NCBI GenBank assembly: GCA_963965975.1
Contig: OZ014414.1
Coordinates: forward strand, 1,587,501-1,651,500
Source of the DNA: Xestospongia bergquistia
Taxonomy: Eukaryota; Porifera; Demospongiae; Haplosclerida; Petrosiidae
Length of the DNA: 64,000 nucleotides
Direction: 5' to 3'
Part shown: in pieces, positions 35,158-45,936 of the stretch
How positions within the stretch are numbered: the stretch's first letter is position 1
How the letters are laid out: every line of letters begins with the position of its first letter
The notes under the pieces: generated by a model
The model's input: only the letters and a program-made list of their open reading frames with translations
What the model was told of the DNA's origin: nothing
Databases searched by the model: none
Position numbers and translations under genes: made by a program

Positions 35158-37151
35158 TTTAAAACCATTGTATATTATTTTATTATACATTACATAATGT
35201 AGGTAAATATGTTGATGGGAAACTGAGTGATGATGACAGCTGTGAAGATCTTCTACTCTTTATACAGACTCTATCACATTTGACTACTAAAGATTATTTT
35301 GACTTTAGTTCCTCAGGTATTTATTATCATACAAAGTATATAAAATAATAATAATCTATTATTTTAGATAGTACTCAAACTGTTGCTCCAATAGATGTGG
35401 TATTAAAAGGACTATCTGTTGTCTTGCCTACTATCAATGAAGAAATATTAAAGGTACAATTTAACATGTAAAGACTACTTCACACTAGAAATGCGCAATA
35501 CAGTTAACGTCATATACCATTCCACAACGTAAACAGATTGGAATTCACATTGGAAAAAAATACATGATTGTATAAGGGGTGTGGATTCACTTACCAGTAC
35601 TATTCAACTGTTTGGAAACTGCTTTCCAAGCATTTTCCTTTTTCCAAGTTACCTTGAAATCATTTGATTTAGTGTTAAAAAGGCAAGGGTATTCTTTCAC
35701 TGCATAGATAAGCAGTTCGTCAAATTCCACCATTTTCTTATCTGTCAACCACGTGCTTTGTGAATTTGATTGGTCATACATTTGCCATTTCGCTAAGGAA
35801 TAGAAAAAACTTCTATTTCAACATTGTGTTAACTTTTTGAATTACAGCACATTACTAACGAGTGTGAATGCAATACGTTACATTACGTAGCGTTAATAAT
35901 GTTAATGTGAATCAACCTTAATACTACTTAATCACTTTATTGTATTTGTTCACATTGTACACACAAAATATTCTTTTTTAGTATCCTGAACTGTGTCGCA
36001 TGTTTTATGAGCTATTACACTATATATGTGACATATTTCCTGAGTCATTTGCTGCTCTGCCTGAACACTTGTTAAGTTTTTCTTTAAATCTCATTGATAT
36101 TGGATGTACAAGGTCAGTTATGGATAATACTATAATGAAAGATAGATGATTTGACAGACAGATTGATGAAAGGATGGCCTTTTGATTAATAAGCACTATT
36201 ATATCATAGTATGTGATGTCTATGATGCATCAGTTAATATTACATGTTTGTAACAGTATATTTATATATTATGATGTTTTTAACCTTTTAAGGTGCTTAT
36301 ATCAAAGCTAATGACAATGTGTACATTAAGGAGGTTAAAGCACTCTGTTCATACAATGTTTATCTTTTATATATATTGTAGGTTTAGTAGTGACATATCC
36401 CTGCTTTGTATTGAGTGTGTGGAGACTATGGCAGATTGTTCATCTACAAAGAACACTGATATGTTAACATCATATAATCACTACTTTTTGAAGGTTAATA
36501 ACAAAAGAGGTTAAACCCTTTAATAACTATAATTAATAAATAATTTATTACTAAATATTTTTTTTTACTTTTTTAGGTTATTTTATCAAGATTATTAAAT
36601 GAAGATGTTGAGAGTGATCTTGTGTTTGCTTACTCAGGAGCTGTTTATCAACTGATGTGTTTTAGTAAAGTATGATTTACTATTATGTACTTTACTGGTT
36701 CTCATATTACTTATAAAGTTAATAGTGTATGTAATGATTGAAAGATGGATAGACTGGCAGACATAAGATTGAATGAACAGATCAATGGATCAATTATTGT
36801 ATTTAACATGGCATTACTAAATCACATTCATCATTGATTACCATAACTGTCTTTATTTCATTTAATCTTATTGAACATTAATACATGTAAATGTACTACA
36901 TATATATTGATTATAATAATTACTAGCATTTGTTAAACTCTATATTTTTATTATAGGGTGATATTGACTACCTTGTCACTTTATTATTACCAGATTGTAC
37001 TGATGAGATGAAGCTTCATACATTACATATAACATTGGAGTCACTTGTCCCAAGTTCTTTATTAACAGGATCAAGAGTACATAAGAGAGACTTTAAAAAA
37101 AAGTTTACAGAACAATTACCAACACTACGTGGTAACATTTGTATCAATTAA
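27835..37151 (+). CDS. XPO4: Exportin-4, 20 exons
   Basis: Importin-beta-family nuclear transport receptor; known vertebrate cargoes include eIF5A, Smad3 and some Sox factors, moved with RanGTP. Predicted 1108 residues, against about 1150 in human. Exons: 27835-27885, 28171-28276, 28506-28647, 29043-29187, 29506-29658, 30031-30124, 30235-30350, 30826-30986, 31469-31640, 32343-33101, 33240-33412, 33765-33927, 34391-34684, 34810-34876, 35203-35316, 35368-35453, 35982-36112, 36382-36493, 36577-36669 and 36957-37151; the phases close. Matches recalled from human XPO4: QLENAARIV at the start, AVATMKEGLLREW, VAVIIKRGLLEEDG, LLSEVSSSSG, GPIFSS, LYDDIHWLLLIA, LLESLCGVA and a C-terminal LRGNICIN. HEAT-type helices run throughout. 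Introns carry several repeats and a Harbinger-like fragment. It looks intact and is the one clear housekeeping gene of the window. Confidence 0.93.
30422..30801 (+). repeat. Tandem duplication of about 190 bases in XPO4 intron 7
   Basis: Two units (about 30422-30623 and 30629-30801) share ATGTTATGTACC, AATAAAGTGACATTGCA, AACCATCA, GACACTGCC and GTGGCCCTCACATTTAGGCA. Non-coding. The unit is less AT-rich than its surroundings and may be a dispersed repeat. Confidence 0.7.
31137..31317. mobile_element. MITE with CTGTAAATGTCAAAAT termini in XPO4 intron 8
   Basis: TA-flanked element with CTGTAAATGTCAAAAT at the left end and its reverse complement at the right end. The interior has further inverted, CG-containing words (CCGTGAAAAT on both sides of an AT-rich centre). 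About 180 bases, with no coding capacity. The TA flanks suggest the Tc1/mariner superfamily. Confidence 0.7.
35109..35155. repeat. (TA)n microsatellite in XPO4 intron 14
   Basis: About 23 TA units shortly before exon 15. Confidence 0.85.
35480..35925 (-). mobile_element. MADF-encoding fragment, probably of a PIF/Harbinger DNA transposon
   Basis: In XPO4 intron 16, on the opposite strand, a 64-codon frame (35781-35587) starts with ATG. It reads as the first part of a MADF/SANT-like domain: FDELLIYAVKEYPCLF, then a tryptophan, then AWKAVSKQLN. It ends at a good donor (CTG|GTAAGT), so it looks like one exon of a spliced gene. The flanks contain TTCACATT/AATGTGAA words and CG-containing sequence unlike the rest of the intron. 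PIF/Harbinger elements carry such a MADF/Myb-like second protein. No transposase is seen here, so this is a remnant or non-autonomous copy; a small host exon is the alternative. Confidence 0.45.
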
Positions 37152-37918
37152 TAATTTGAATATATTATCTTTTGTGTTTAAAAAAGCATTATTTGCAAAC
37201 TAATAACCTAGAATATCTTAATACTTCGTAAGCGTTTTTGTAACATCTTGAAGTTGTATTGTTAGCTCTTATCAATAAGAACACTTCACATTTACCCTAT
37301 CATGTTATAGTATCGGAATTGTTTGATTTAGTTTAATGATAAATGTAGTCTAAGTTAGTAGCTTGTTAGTTTAAATGTCAGCATCATGGCTAACCACACC
37401 CTCAAATATTATATAATAACCTCCTACACAAAAGGGACATCAAATAGATCTGATAATATAAAGTTGAAAAGATATGAAGGTAAGTGAATCCATTTAAGGT
37501 CTTAGCAACTGTTATGTCAGAGATATAGTAATAAGTATTCCATTGTGATTATGCGTTGCTAACTTGCCTTTGGCTTTAAATTAAATTAACTCTGTTGGCA
37601 GCAGATTTGTCTTCCAATTTGACACTATTTATAATAGATAGAACAGTGAATAGGTAAGTTTAGAATAAAAATTTACAAATATGCAATTGCCTTTACAAAC
37701 TCTAAATCCTTGTAATTGTAGAGAACTTTGTATAATAAATTTTATATATAATTGAAACCTTTCTGTATTGGAGTGTCAGTGGTAATTGATGTATTATCAT
37801 TTTGTGACAGTTCCTACATTGAATTGCCAATTCTCGTCATTTAAACCATGATTCTCATAACACACGATACTCTGCTATCACTTTCTAGGCATTTGTTTCG
37901 ATTGTGCTGGTGCTGTAC
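37152..37918. other. Spacer between exportin-4 and gene E
   Basis: 3' flank of exportin-4 and presumed promoter and 5' leader of gene E. An acceptor (ctttctag) ends at 37888, and the frame of gene E is open from there, so an unseen upstream coding exon for gene E may lie in this stretch. No other feature seen. Confidence 0.4.
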
Positions 37919-40900
37919 ATGCTCAGCCTTATAATTCACTGTTCATGCACACTTGTCAATGTTACTATTAATGATACGTTCACAAACTGCACAGAAGGAG
38001 ATCATCCTATTTGTCCTAACCTCACATATGCTTTAAGAGAAGTCAAGCTGCCAAATGATACTACTGAAGTTAATTTCTATGTATATAATGAACAGTATGT
38101 GGCTAAAGATCCATTAAATAAGTACTTAATACCTAGTGGTATGCGTTTTAATATTATCGGAAAGTTGACAACTGATATTGTGGTCATTCAATGTGATATT
38201 GGTGTGTCCCTGACATTTCAGGGAATCAATGAAATAAACTCTGCACTTTGTTTTGAATCTGTAACATTTGATGGGTGTGGTTCAGTCAAAATGAAAGGAT
38301 TAGTATTTTCTGGACTTTTCTATGTTGGATTTAAAGATGTACAGTTTACACAAATGTCTGGGATTCAACTTCTGAACATTAACGCAATTAATATAGAGGA
38401 CTGCACATTTATGGCCAACATTATAACTCCAAATGCTGCTTTACTAATTACTTATCAAAATTATTCTACCTATAGTATTATTAACAACGTTACCATTGAA
38501 GGCAGTAAATTTAAGAACAATGTGGAGAATCGTTCAAACGCTGCTTTAGAAGGATCTTCTGGTGTAATCGCTCTATCTATTATCAACACGACTTTTTTAA
38601 ATTTAAACTTTACTTTGAACTTATGTGAATTTTACTATAATCGAATGCCTTTGTATGCAGATGGTGCTCCAATGGTGTACATCTCTCAACTTGATACATC
38701 TAATGTGACTATTTTAGTGAAAAATTGTACTTTTCAGCTTAACTTTTACTCTATACTGACAAAGTTAATAGCAAATAACTTTGAGAAGATTATAGTGAGA
38801 TTCCATAACAATACGTTTCTTCAAAACACTGATCCTTTTGGTAATTTTGGTATATTACGTGTTCAAATTACAAACCCTGAACAAACAGAAAGTGAGTCAG
38901 TTAACTTTTATTATAGCAAGAATATATTTAGAGAAAACTTTGGCATGTCAATGTATATAAAGTCTATTGGATTCTCTAACCATTTCATTCAAAGCTGTTC
39001 TTTTACTGGAACAAAGGCCTATGAGTCACAGTCACATATTCTTTATATAACTGGTACTCCAAACAATGACTACACAAGTAGCCTTCTTTATACAACCAAC
39101 ATTATACTAGATAATATTACTGTTGCCGATAATTATGTCAGACGCCCAAGCACTGCCTTTACTGACATGAATGGACCAAGTATTATATATGTGAGATTAG
39201 TGACTTTATTAGCTCAAAATTTGAACTTAACAGGTGGTAATAGAGCACTGGCTTCACTTTTGACTCTGATGTCTGTAAATGCTACATTCAATAGAACAAA
39301 CAGCTTTTATGACAACATTGGTACTTATGGTGGTGCATTAGCAATAGGTGAATTTGTATCTAAAGGTCAACCTTATAATAACATTATATGTCTTACAGTT
39401 GACACAGTGTTGTCTTTTAAAAATAACACTGCTGATTATGGTGGTGCTGTGTACATTGATAGTCCCTCCTTTGCACAGCAGGTACTCAATAACTCTTGCC
39501 CTTGTTTTGGTCATGTCAACTATTTTCATAACCATGCACGAGTTGCAGGTCATTCAGTTTTTTATAACACTTTGTCAAAGTTGGAGAAACCATATTATTG
39601 TGAGCAATTTCTTAACATTTCTAGTGACAGGAAAAATTCGGTTGCTACTGCACCAGTTGAACTAATAATCTCACAATTGAATTTACAAGTCTTTGCTGGA
39701 CAGAAAATTGTGCTTAAAAATGTTACTTTAATAGATGCTTTACACCAATCTTCTTCTTGTAAAGCACTGTTTCAACTACAAAGAGATACAGAGTCTCAAT
39801 GTAAACTAATTAACATAGAAGATGTTGAGATAATTGGTCCACCTACTATCTTCCTTTCGGGCATCAATTCTATCATTAATACACAACTTCATGTTGCAGT
39901 TTCTGATATTGAAGACAAAACAACACAATGCATTCAAATCAAATGCATTAATCTTGGGATTATTAATTCAGACTCATTGGAATCTTCTCTGATTTATATT
40001 ACTTTTAAACGCGGCTGTCCTATTGGATTTACATATGACAATATCACAAAAACATGTCAATGCTCAAACATACCAGATGTCAACTTCAAATGTTCCTTAG
40101 ATTTAGGAGTTGCTTGTATTAAAAAAGGTTATTGGGTACGACAAGATGGAAAGGAAGCCTTAACCTGTGGTTTTCCACGTTGTAAATCAACTGACAGAAT
40201 TGATAACAAATGCTCAGCTAATTTCGGCCAGGATATGATTGCTTTACCATTTCATCAAGATGACCAATGTGCTAGAAATGGTGGAGGCATTCGTTGTTCA
40301 CGTTGTCGATCAGGATATAATTTTACTTTTGAAGGAGTTCAATGTACTTCAAATTGTAAAAGAGAATACCCCTACTTAATTATTCTATTTGCTATCTGTA
40401 TCCAGTTTTTTCTTGTTATCTTTGTACTGGCAGTTATCAGATTAAAATTAGAGATTGGTTCCGGATTTCTATATGGACCTTTACTATTCTTATCAATTGC
40501 AAGTCAACTTCCATATAGTTATTTTTCTCAGTTTACTATTACTAAAGTAATCATTAGTATATGTACATCGATATTCTTACTCAATTTGGAAGTATTGGGT
40601 GAAATTCCTTGGTGTTTTTGGTCTCTTGATCCTTTATTTATGGCATCATTCTACTACTTAGGTCCTATATTGGTGTGGATTATGTTAATACTACTAGTAT
40701 GTATTGGTCGTTGTTGTCCTCGTCTGTTGTCTAAGATACAAAAATCACCAGTACAAGCTATATGTCTGCTTATCATGCTGTCCTTTTGGTCGATAACTAA
40801 AACAAGTATTGGGTACATAAATTGTTTAAAAGTTGGTGATAATTATTTTGCTAATGTTGATCCTGCAGTTCGATATTTTACATCATGGCATAAATTGTTT

Positions 40901-41524
40901 GTTGTAATAGCTATTGTGTTTATTGGTGTCGTAATTGTACCATTTATTGGTATTTTGGGACTGTCTAACTCACGTAAAATGTTTCATACTTTCCGTATGC
41001 ATCGTCTCAAACCTTTACTTGATGAATTCCAATCTTGTTACCATGACAACTGCCGTTGGTACTGTGTCATCTACTACATAACATGGATCCTCTATATTGC
41101 AATTCATGAGCATCCATTAGGAGCTCAAATGATACTAATGTTAATTCTTTCACTGCATTTTGTTTTTCAACCTTACAAGAAACGTATTCTTAATATTATA
41201 GACATGCTTCTTCTCCTTGATCTTCTATATTTAACCTCTATTCTCAATCAATCTGAAAATTTGAATGAAAAAACATCTTTCACAATTGTTTTAATTAACA
41301 TAATGACTGCTCTTCCTTTAATATACATATTGCTAGGTTTTCTTGGTATAATAGTGGTACAGTTAATTCGTCGATCTGGCATTGACTGCTTAAAGAAAGG
41401 ATGTCTCAAGTACATAATGTATCAACGTTCAAAGAATATTCAAGCAAAAAATATGGTTGAAGATGACTACATGGAGCGTGAGCCACTGATAAGTGCATTA
41501 CAGAATGAAGCAAATGAGCATTAA
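37919..41524 (+). CDS. Gene E: beta-helix ectodomain, Cys-rich stalk, multi-pass membrane protein
   Basis: About 1200 residues in one long exon. The start is taken as the ATG at 37919, though the open frame reaches back to an acceptor at 37888 and a longer signal sequence is possible. Residues about 1-20 form a signal peptide. Residues 30-650 are rich in N-glycosylation sites and short strand-like repeats, with YGGALAI and YGGAVYI; these resemble the GGA[ILV] repeats of parallel beta-helix proteins. Residues 695-815 are cysteine-rich (GCPIGF, CQCSNIPD, RCSRCRSGYN). From residue 816 there are about eight to ten membrane helices, then a short cytoplasmic tail (MEREPLISAL). I know of many such sponge proteins but no function; an adhesion- or GPCR-like surface receptor is a guess. 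A truncated, decayed copy lies at 50299-52535. Confidence 0.8.
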   Translation: MLSLIIHCSCTLVNVTINDTFTNCTEGDHPICPNLTYALREVKLPNDTTEVNFYVYNEQYVAKDPLNKYLIPSGMRFNIIGKLTTDIVVIQCDIGVSLTFQGINEINSALCFESVTFDGCGSVKMKGLVFSGLFYVGFKDVQFTQMSGIQLLNINAINIEDCTFMANIITPNAALLITYQNYSTYSIINNVTIEGSKFKNNVENRSNAALEGSSGVIALSIINTTFLNLNFTLNLCEFYYNRMPLYADGAPMVYISQLDTSNVTILVKNCTFQLNFYSILTKLIANNFEKIIVRFHNNTFLQNTDPFGNFGILRVQITNPEQTESESVNFYYSKNIFRENFGMSMYIKSIGFSNHFIQSCSFTGTKAYESQSHILYITGTPNNDYTSSLLYTTNIILDNITVADNYVRRPSTAFTDMNGPSIIYVRLVTLLAQNLNLTGGNRALASLLTLMSVNATFNRTNSFYDNIGTYGGALAIGEFVSKGQPYNNIICLTVDTVLSFKNNTADYGGAVYIDSPSFAQQVLNNSCPCFGHVNYFHNHARVAGHSVFYNTLSKLEKPYYCEQFLNISSDRKNSVATAPVELIISQLNLQVFAGQKIVLKNVTLIDALHQSSSCKALFQLQRDTESQCKLINIEDVEIIGPPTIFLSGINSIINTQLHVAVSDIEDKTTQCIQIKCINLGIINSDSLESSLIYITFKRGCPIGFTYDNITKTCQCSNIPDVNFKCSLDLGVACIKKGYWVRQDGKEALTCGFPRCKSTDRIDNKCSANFGQDMIALPFHQDDQCARNGGGIRCSRCRSGYNFTFEGVQCTSNCKREYPYLIILFAICIQFFLVIFVLAVIRLKLEIGSGFLYGPLLFLSIASQLPYSYFSQFTITKVIISICTSIFLLNLEVLGEIPWCFWSLDPLFMASFYYLGPILVWIMLILLVCIGRCCPRLLSKIQKSPVQAICLLIMLSFWSITKTSIGYINCLKVGDNYFANVDPAVRYFTSWHKLFVVIAIVFIGVVIVPFIGILGLSNSRKMFHTFRMHRLKPLLDEFQSCYHDNCRWYCVIYYITWILYIAIHEHPLGAQMILMLILSLHFVFQPYKKRILNIIDMLLLLDLLYLTSILNQSENLNEKTSFTIVLINIMTALPLIYILLGFLGIIVVQLIRRSGIDCLKKGCLKYIMYQRSKNIQAKNMVEDDYMEREPLISALQNEANEH

Positions 41525-42089
41525 AGTATTGCAAGTGCTTATATAATGTGCTATTAATTGATTCTTTATATTGCATGCATTCATATAATTATTGTAATTT
41601 TACATATATGTTTTTGTGTGATTAATTTTTCCAAATAAACTGTTTTTCAGTCAATTATCAGAGCTAAATTGTGTCTTGACAAATTGTGACAATATTGGAG
41701 TATATATCAGTTATAGATGAGAAGGGTACACAACTATATAGCAAACTGAAAATATAACAATATTAATATTGTTATGAATATAAGTCTATAAGCTAATGAC
41801 ATTGCTGTACATAATTTCATTGGAATACAAGAATAAATAAATAAATAAAATAAATTACATTACATTACATTACAGAAATTTACATTACTGAATTTGTTAC
41901 AATGTGAATTTGATTATAGATAAATAAACAAACCTGTTATAAAGTTGGACAGGAAATGTTGTCAGTATTATATATAACTATATGTATAGGTATATATATA
42001 TAGTAACTGCACACTAAATGATCTACATATACTATATTGTTATACTTTTATGTGTCCAAAGACAATCGATATCTAGAATTAAAAGGATC
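41525..42089. other. 3' flank of gene E and promoter of the F1a fragment
   Basis: A possible polyadenylation signal AATAAA is at 41634-41639. An (AATA)n/(CATTA)n microsatellite lies at 41833-41876. From about 41705 on, the sequence resembles the upstream regions of F1 (42930-43187) and F3 (53070-53375), so a conserved promoter was duplicated with the gene starts. Confidence 0.5.
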
Positions 42090-42860
42090 ATGTTACTGAA
42101 GAAGATACTACTACTAATCACAGCTCTAGCTCTATTAGGTAATGTTAATGTTTATATATAAATAACTATTTATAAAAATATAGAAATTGATGCTAAAGAT
42201 GATTTGCTGTCCAACTATGCAAGTGAATTCCATGTTGCATTCTTGCGACAGGTTTATACAAATAGCTGTATTGGGATGAGAATTCTTACTAGGAGTTCCA
42301 CTCCAGTTCAGTTTAATATCACATCTTCCACTGGATACAGCTATACTGGAATGACAACAGTTAATGCTGCTACAGTTGTCTTTGTACCATCAAGTTTACA
42401 AGTACGAAATTCAAGTTATCATTATCGTCATCTTGGACTACATGTGACATCTTCTCCTAGTCAACCTATCTCTGTTATTATGGTTGGGTATACAGATGCA
42501 CCTCGTTCAACTTATTTAGCTCTACCATGTCATGATCAACCTACAGATGAGTATGTTTATTATGGAATATCACATGAAACTAAAGTAGACAATTATTATG
42601 GACAAATCTTATTAGTTGGTTGTAGGGATAACACAACAGTTACTATTACACCCACACAAAATATACAACTACCTCAAAATGTTCAGCAATATGACAGTGA
42701 AATGGTTGACATTGCAGCTGGTACTAGTTACACAGTTATTTTACATGCATTGCAGACCTTGTTAATTGCAGTGGTATCTGCACATGTTGATTTAAGTGGG
42801 AGTAAGATTGTATCTACTTATCCATTGACAGTTATTGGAGGACATCAATGTGCAACACAC
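42090..42860 (+). pseudogene. F1a: 5' fragment of an IgGFc-binding/Calx-beta gene
   Basis: Exon 1 (42090-42138) encodes the signal peptide MLLKKILLLITALALL. A 45-base intron follows, then the first 675 bases of the large IgGFc-type exon (from 42184): LLSNYASEFHVAFLRQ, ALPCHDQPTDEYVYYG, GQILLVGCRDNTTVTITPTQ, TVIGGHQCA. Directly after that last motif the homology stops in a CA/TA/TGTA microsatellite, and a frame of no significance runs to 42941. The rest of the ligand domain, the Calx-beta domain and the membrane anchor are missing. Its own promoter is kept, so it could make a secreted truncated protein, but a decaying partial duplicate is more likely. Confidence 0.75.
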
Positions 42861-43187
42861 ACCCAACACACACCCATATATATATGTATGTATGTATGTA
42901 TACATACATATCATAGATACATGAGTGTATATCAGATATAGGTGAAATGGCTACATAACTATATAGCAAACTGAAAATACATAAATATTAGCATTATTAT
43001 GAATATAAGTCTATAAGTTTGTGACATTACTGAATTTGTGAAATGTGAATTTGATCATAAATAAATAAACAAACCTGTAAAAGTTAAACAGGAAATGTTA
43101 GCATTGCTATATATGACTATATATAGAGAGAGTAACTGCACACTAAATGATCTACAAAAACAGTTAATATCTAGAATTAAAAGGATC
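42861..43187. other. Spacer and promoter of F1
   Basis: Starts with a (CA)/(TATG) microsatellite. From about 42930 it is nearly identical to 53070-53375 upstream of F3. It includes a TATA-like CTATATATAGAGAGAGTAAC at about 43119-43138, some 50-70 bases before the start codon. Confidence 0.5.
43112..43140 (+). promoter_or_regulatory. Conserved TATA-like core upstream of F1
   Basis: TATGACTATATATAGAGAGA, followed by AGTAACTGCA, is repeated upstream of F3 (53262-53290). A weaker form (gtatatatatatagtaactgcacact) lies upstream of F1a. Position and conservation among three gene starts suggest a core promoter; no transcription start can be read from sequence alone. Confidence 0.4.
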
Positions 43188-45936
43188 ATGTTACTGAAGA
43201 AGATACTACTACTAATCACTGCTTTAACTCTAACAGGTAATGTTAATGTTTATATATAAATAAATAAATATATAAGTATATAAAAGTTGATGCTGAAGAT
43301 GAAGTGCTCTCTAACTATGCAAGTGAATTCCATGTTGCTTTTTTGCGACAAGTTGAATCAAGCAATCATATTGAAATGATTGTTCTTACAAAGAGTTCTA
43401 GTCCAGTTCAATTTACCATCTCATCTTCTGGATACAGTTATACTGGAACTACTACAGCTAATGCTGCTACCTTTGTTACCATACCATCAAGTTTACAAGT
43501 ACGAGAGTCCAGTTATATTTATCGTCATCTTGGACTACATGTGACATCTTCTCCTAGTCAACCTATTGCTGTTATTATGGTTGGGTATACAGATGCACCT
43601 CGTTCAACATATTTAGCTCTACCATGTCATGATCAACCTACAGATGAGTATGTTTATTATGGAATATCACATGAAACTAATGTAGACAATTATTATGGAC
43701 AAATCTTATTAGTTGGTTGTAGGGATAACACAACAGTTACTATTACACCCACACAAAATATACAACTACCTCAAAATGTTCAGCAACGTGACAGTAATAT
43801 GTTTAATATTGGAGCTGGGAATAGTTACAAAGTTACTTTACATGCTTTGCAGACATTGTTGATTGCAGCAGAATTTGTCGATCTGAGTGGAACTAAGATT
43901 GTATCAAATTATCCATTGACAGTTATCGGAGGACATCAATGTGCTACTGTACCAGTATCATATTCCTATTGTGATCCTATAGCTACTCAAGTACCACCTA
44001 CTATAAATTGGGGAACACAATTCATTTTGGCACCACTACAGAATCGTTCTAATGGTCAAAGGTTTAAAATAATAGCTTCAAAAAATAATGTTCATGTTAA
44101 CATAACTTGTCAACAAACCTCTAAAACTATTATATTGCCTTCATCTGGTGATGTCTTATCACAAGATAATGATCATAATACCTTTTGTTATATCCAGTGC
44201 AGTCAACTATGCTATATTGCTGAGTTCGCATTTAGTCATGCACGTGTGACTGATTATGGTGATCCATTATTAATGACAGTTCCTCATATTAGACAATATC
44301 CTCACAGTGTCACATTTACAACATTACCAGAAATGCCTACTAACTTTTACAGTATAGCAGTACCTGCAGATACTTATTTCAATGATACTGTAATAATTAA
44401 TGGATTACTGACTACATTAAATTGGACATCAATTTATAACAGTAATGGAACAATATCAGGATATGGCTACACTACATCAGCTAATGGAAATTATACTATC
44501 AGTCATAGTAATCCTAATGGCAAGATATATGTCAGTGTCTATGGGTTTCATAGCCGTGGAGGATATGGCTATATAGCTGGAATGTTACTTAAGACTCAGT
44601 TAATTAGTTTCAATGCATCTATGTACGTAATCAATGAAGGAGATGGTTGTGTAGACATATACATTGTAAGGTCATATAATATTGAAGAAAATATAACTGT
44701 CTTTATAACATGTGAACATACAGTTATGAAAACTGAAGCAACAGGTAATCAATGAAAGTTTATATATAGTTATTTATTATGTAAAACATAATTATATCTA
44801 TACACTTCCTTTTCATGATTAGGAAATGAAGATTACTTATCTATCAATCGTACAGTGACATTTTACAGTGGCCAGACTATTAAAGCAGTTTCTATAACTA
44901 TATTTGATGATGACATTGTAGAAGAAACAGAATTTTTTACAGTAAAGATAATAACTCTTTACAACAATGTGTTGCACAATTTGTCCAATATTGATGAAAC
45001 TATTGTCACAATAAAAGATAACGATTGTAAGTATATATATAATATATGTATTTTATTTATTTATTTTATTAATACAGATATTCATATTGGTTTCAAACAA
45101 GAATTAATTAAATCAATGAGTACATTTGATAAAGGTATTAATCTTGAAATTGTACATTATAGTGGTATACTTCAACCTGGACTAACAATAAGTTTGACAT
45201 TACAGCTTGAAGGACCTCAAGGTATATCTATCAATATATTGATATATGTACATGATAGTTTGCCATAGGTGTTCCATGTCATGTTAATGTTGTTCAATTT
45301 GGAGACATAACATCAACACACACTGTTATCTTTAATGTCTCACGACTTTTTTTGGCATTAATTCAAACAACTAAGAATTTTAACATCACTGGAAGATTGG
45401 CTATGGATTATAGTTCATCAGTACATACAATATTGAATCCTGCAGAAGTCAATATTAACTACAATCCAAACATTTTAATACCTTTTTCTACCAGTTCATT
45501 AACAGTTTATACAGCCATAACAACAACTTTTATTCCAACACCAACTATTTGTACAGAGGCTGTTGGTAGTTCTTACATAACTTTTGTTGTTGGTGGAGTA
45601 ATGGCTGTCATTGTGATAATAGTAATCATTATATTTACTACTGTTTTAATTATCAGTTACTTCTATATTAAGTATAAGAGGAAGGAACTAACTACAAATA
45701 GTCATTGCTCTGAAAATACATTAACTAATCCAATTTATCAAGAATCAATTCCAGCTAATTATATTAATTTATCAAAATCACCAAAGACAAATTCAATGAA
45801 CATTGTAACAGAAGAAACTTATTCAAAGCTATCATATCCATTTGATATGACTGCAGTACCACAACAACCAGAATCTCTTCACCAAATGGAGGCTTCCACA
45901 ATGAATCTTACAACTCCAAACTATCATATTCGCTAA
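43188..45936 (+). CDS. F1: IgGFc-binding domain, Calx-beta, single-pass receptor-like protein
   Basis: Predicted 840 residues. Exons: 43188-43236, 43287-44744, 44823-45026, 45078-45221 and 45269-45936; all introns are phase 1, the first only 50 bases. Signal peptide about 1-17. IgGFc-binding-type N-terminal domain about 25-440 (LSNYASEFHVAFLRQ, TYLALPCHDQPTDEYV, VIGGHQCATVPVSYS, FTTLPEMPTNFYSIAVP). Calx-beta domain about 455-570 across the second junction (NEGDGCVDIYI, FYSGQTIKAVSITIFDDD, VEETEFFTV). A second extracellular domain of unclear type follows, then a Thr-rich stalk, one membrane helix (about 717-750) and a tail with TNPIY, NYINL and TYSKL tyrosine motifs. Probable surface receptor or adhesion protein. 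Calx-beta domains are also found in sponge aggregation factors, which suggests, but does not show, a cell-recognition role. It is the only fully intact F gene here. Confidence 0.85.

Noticed and set aside
39338-39665. Extra open frames on both strands inside gene E
   Set aside because: They overlap the 1200-codon frame in other frames and show no recognisable domain.
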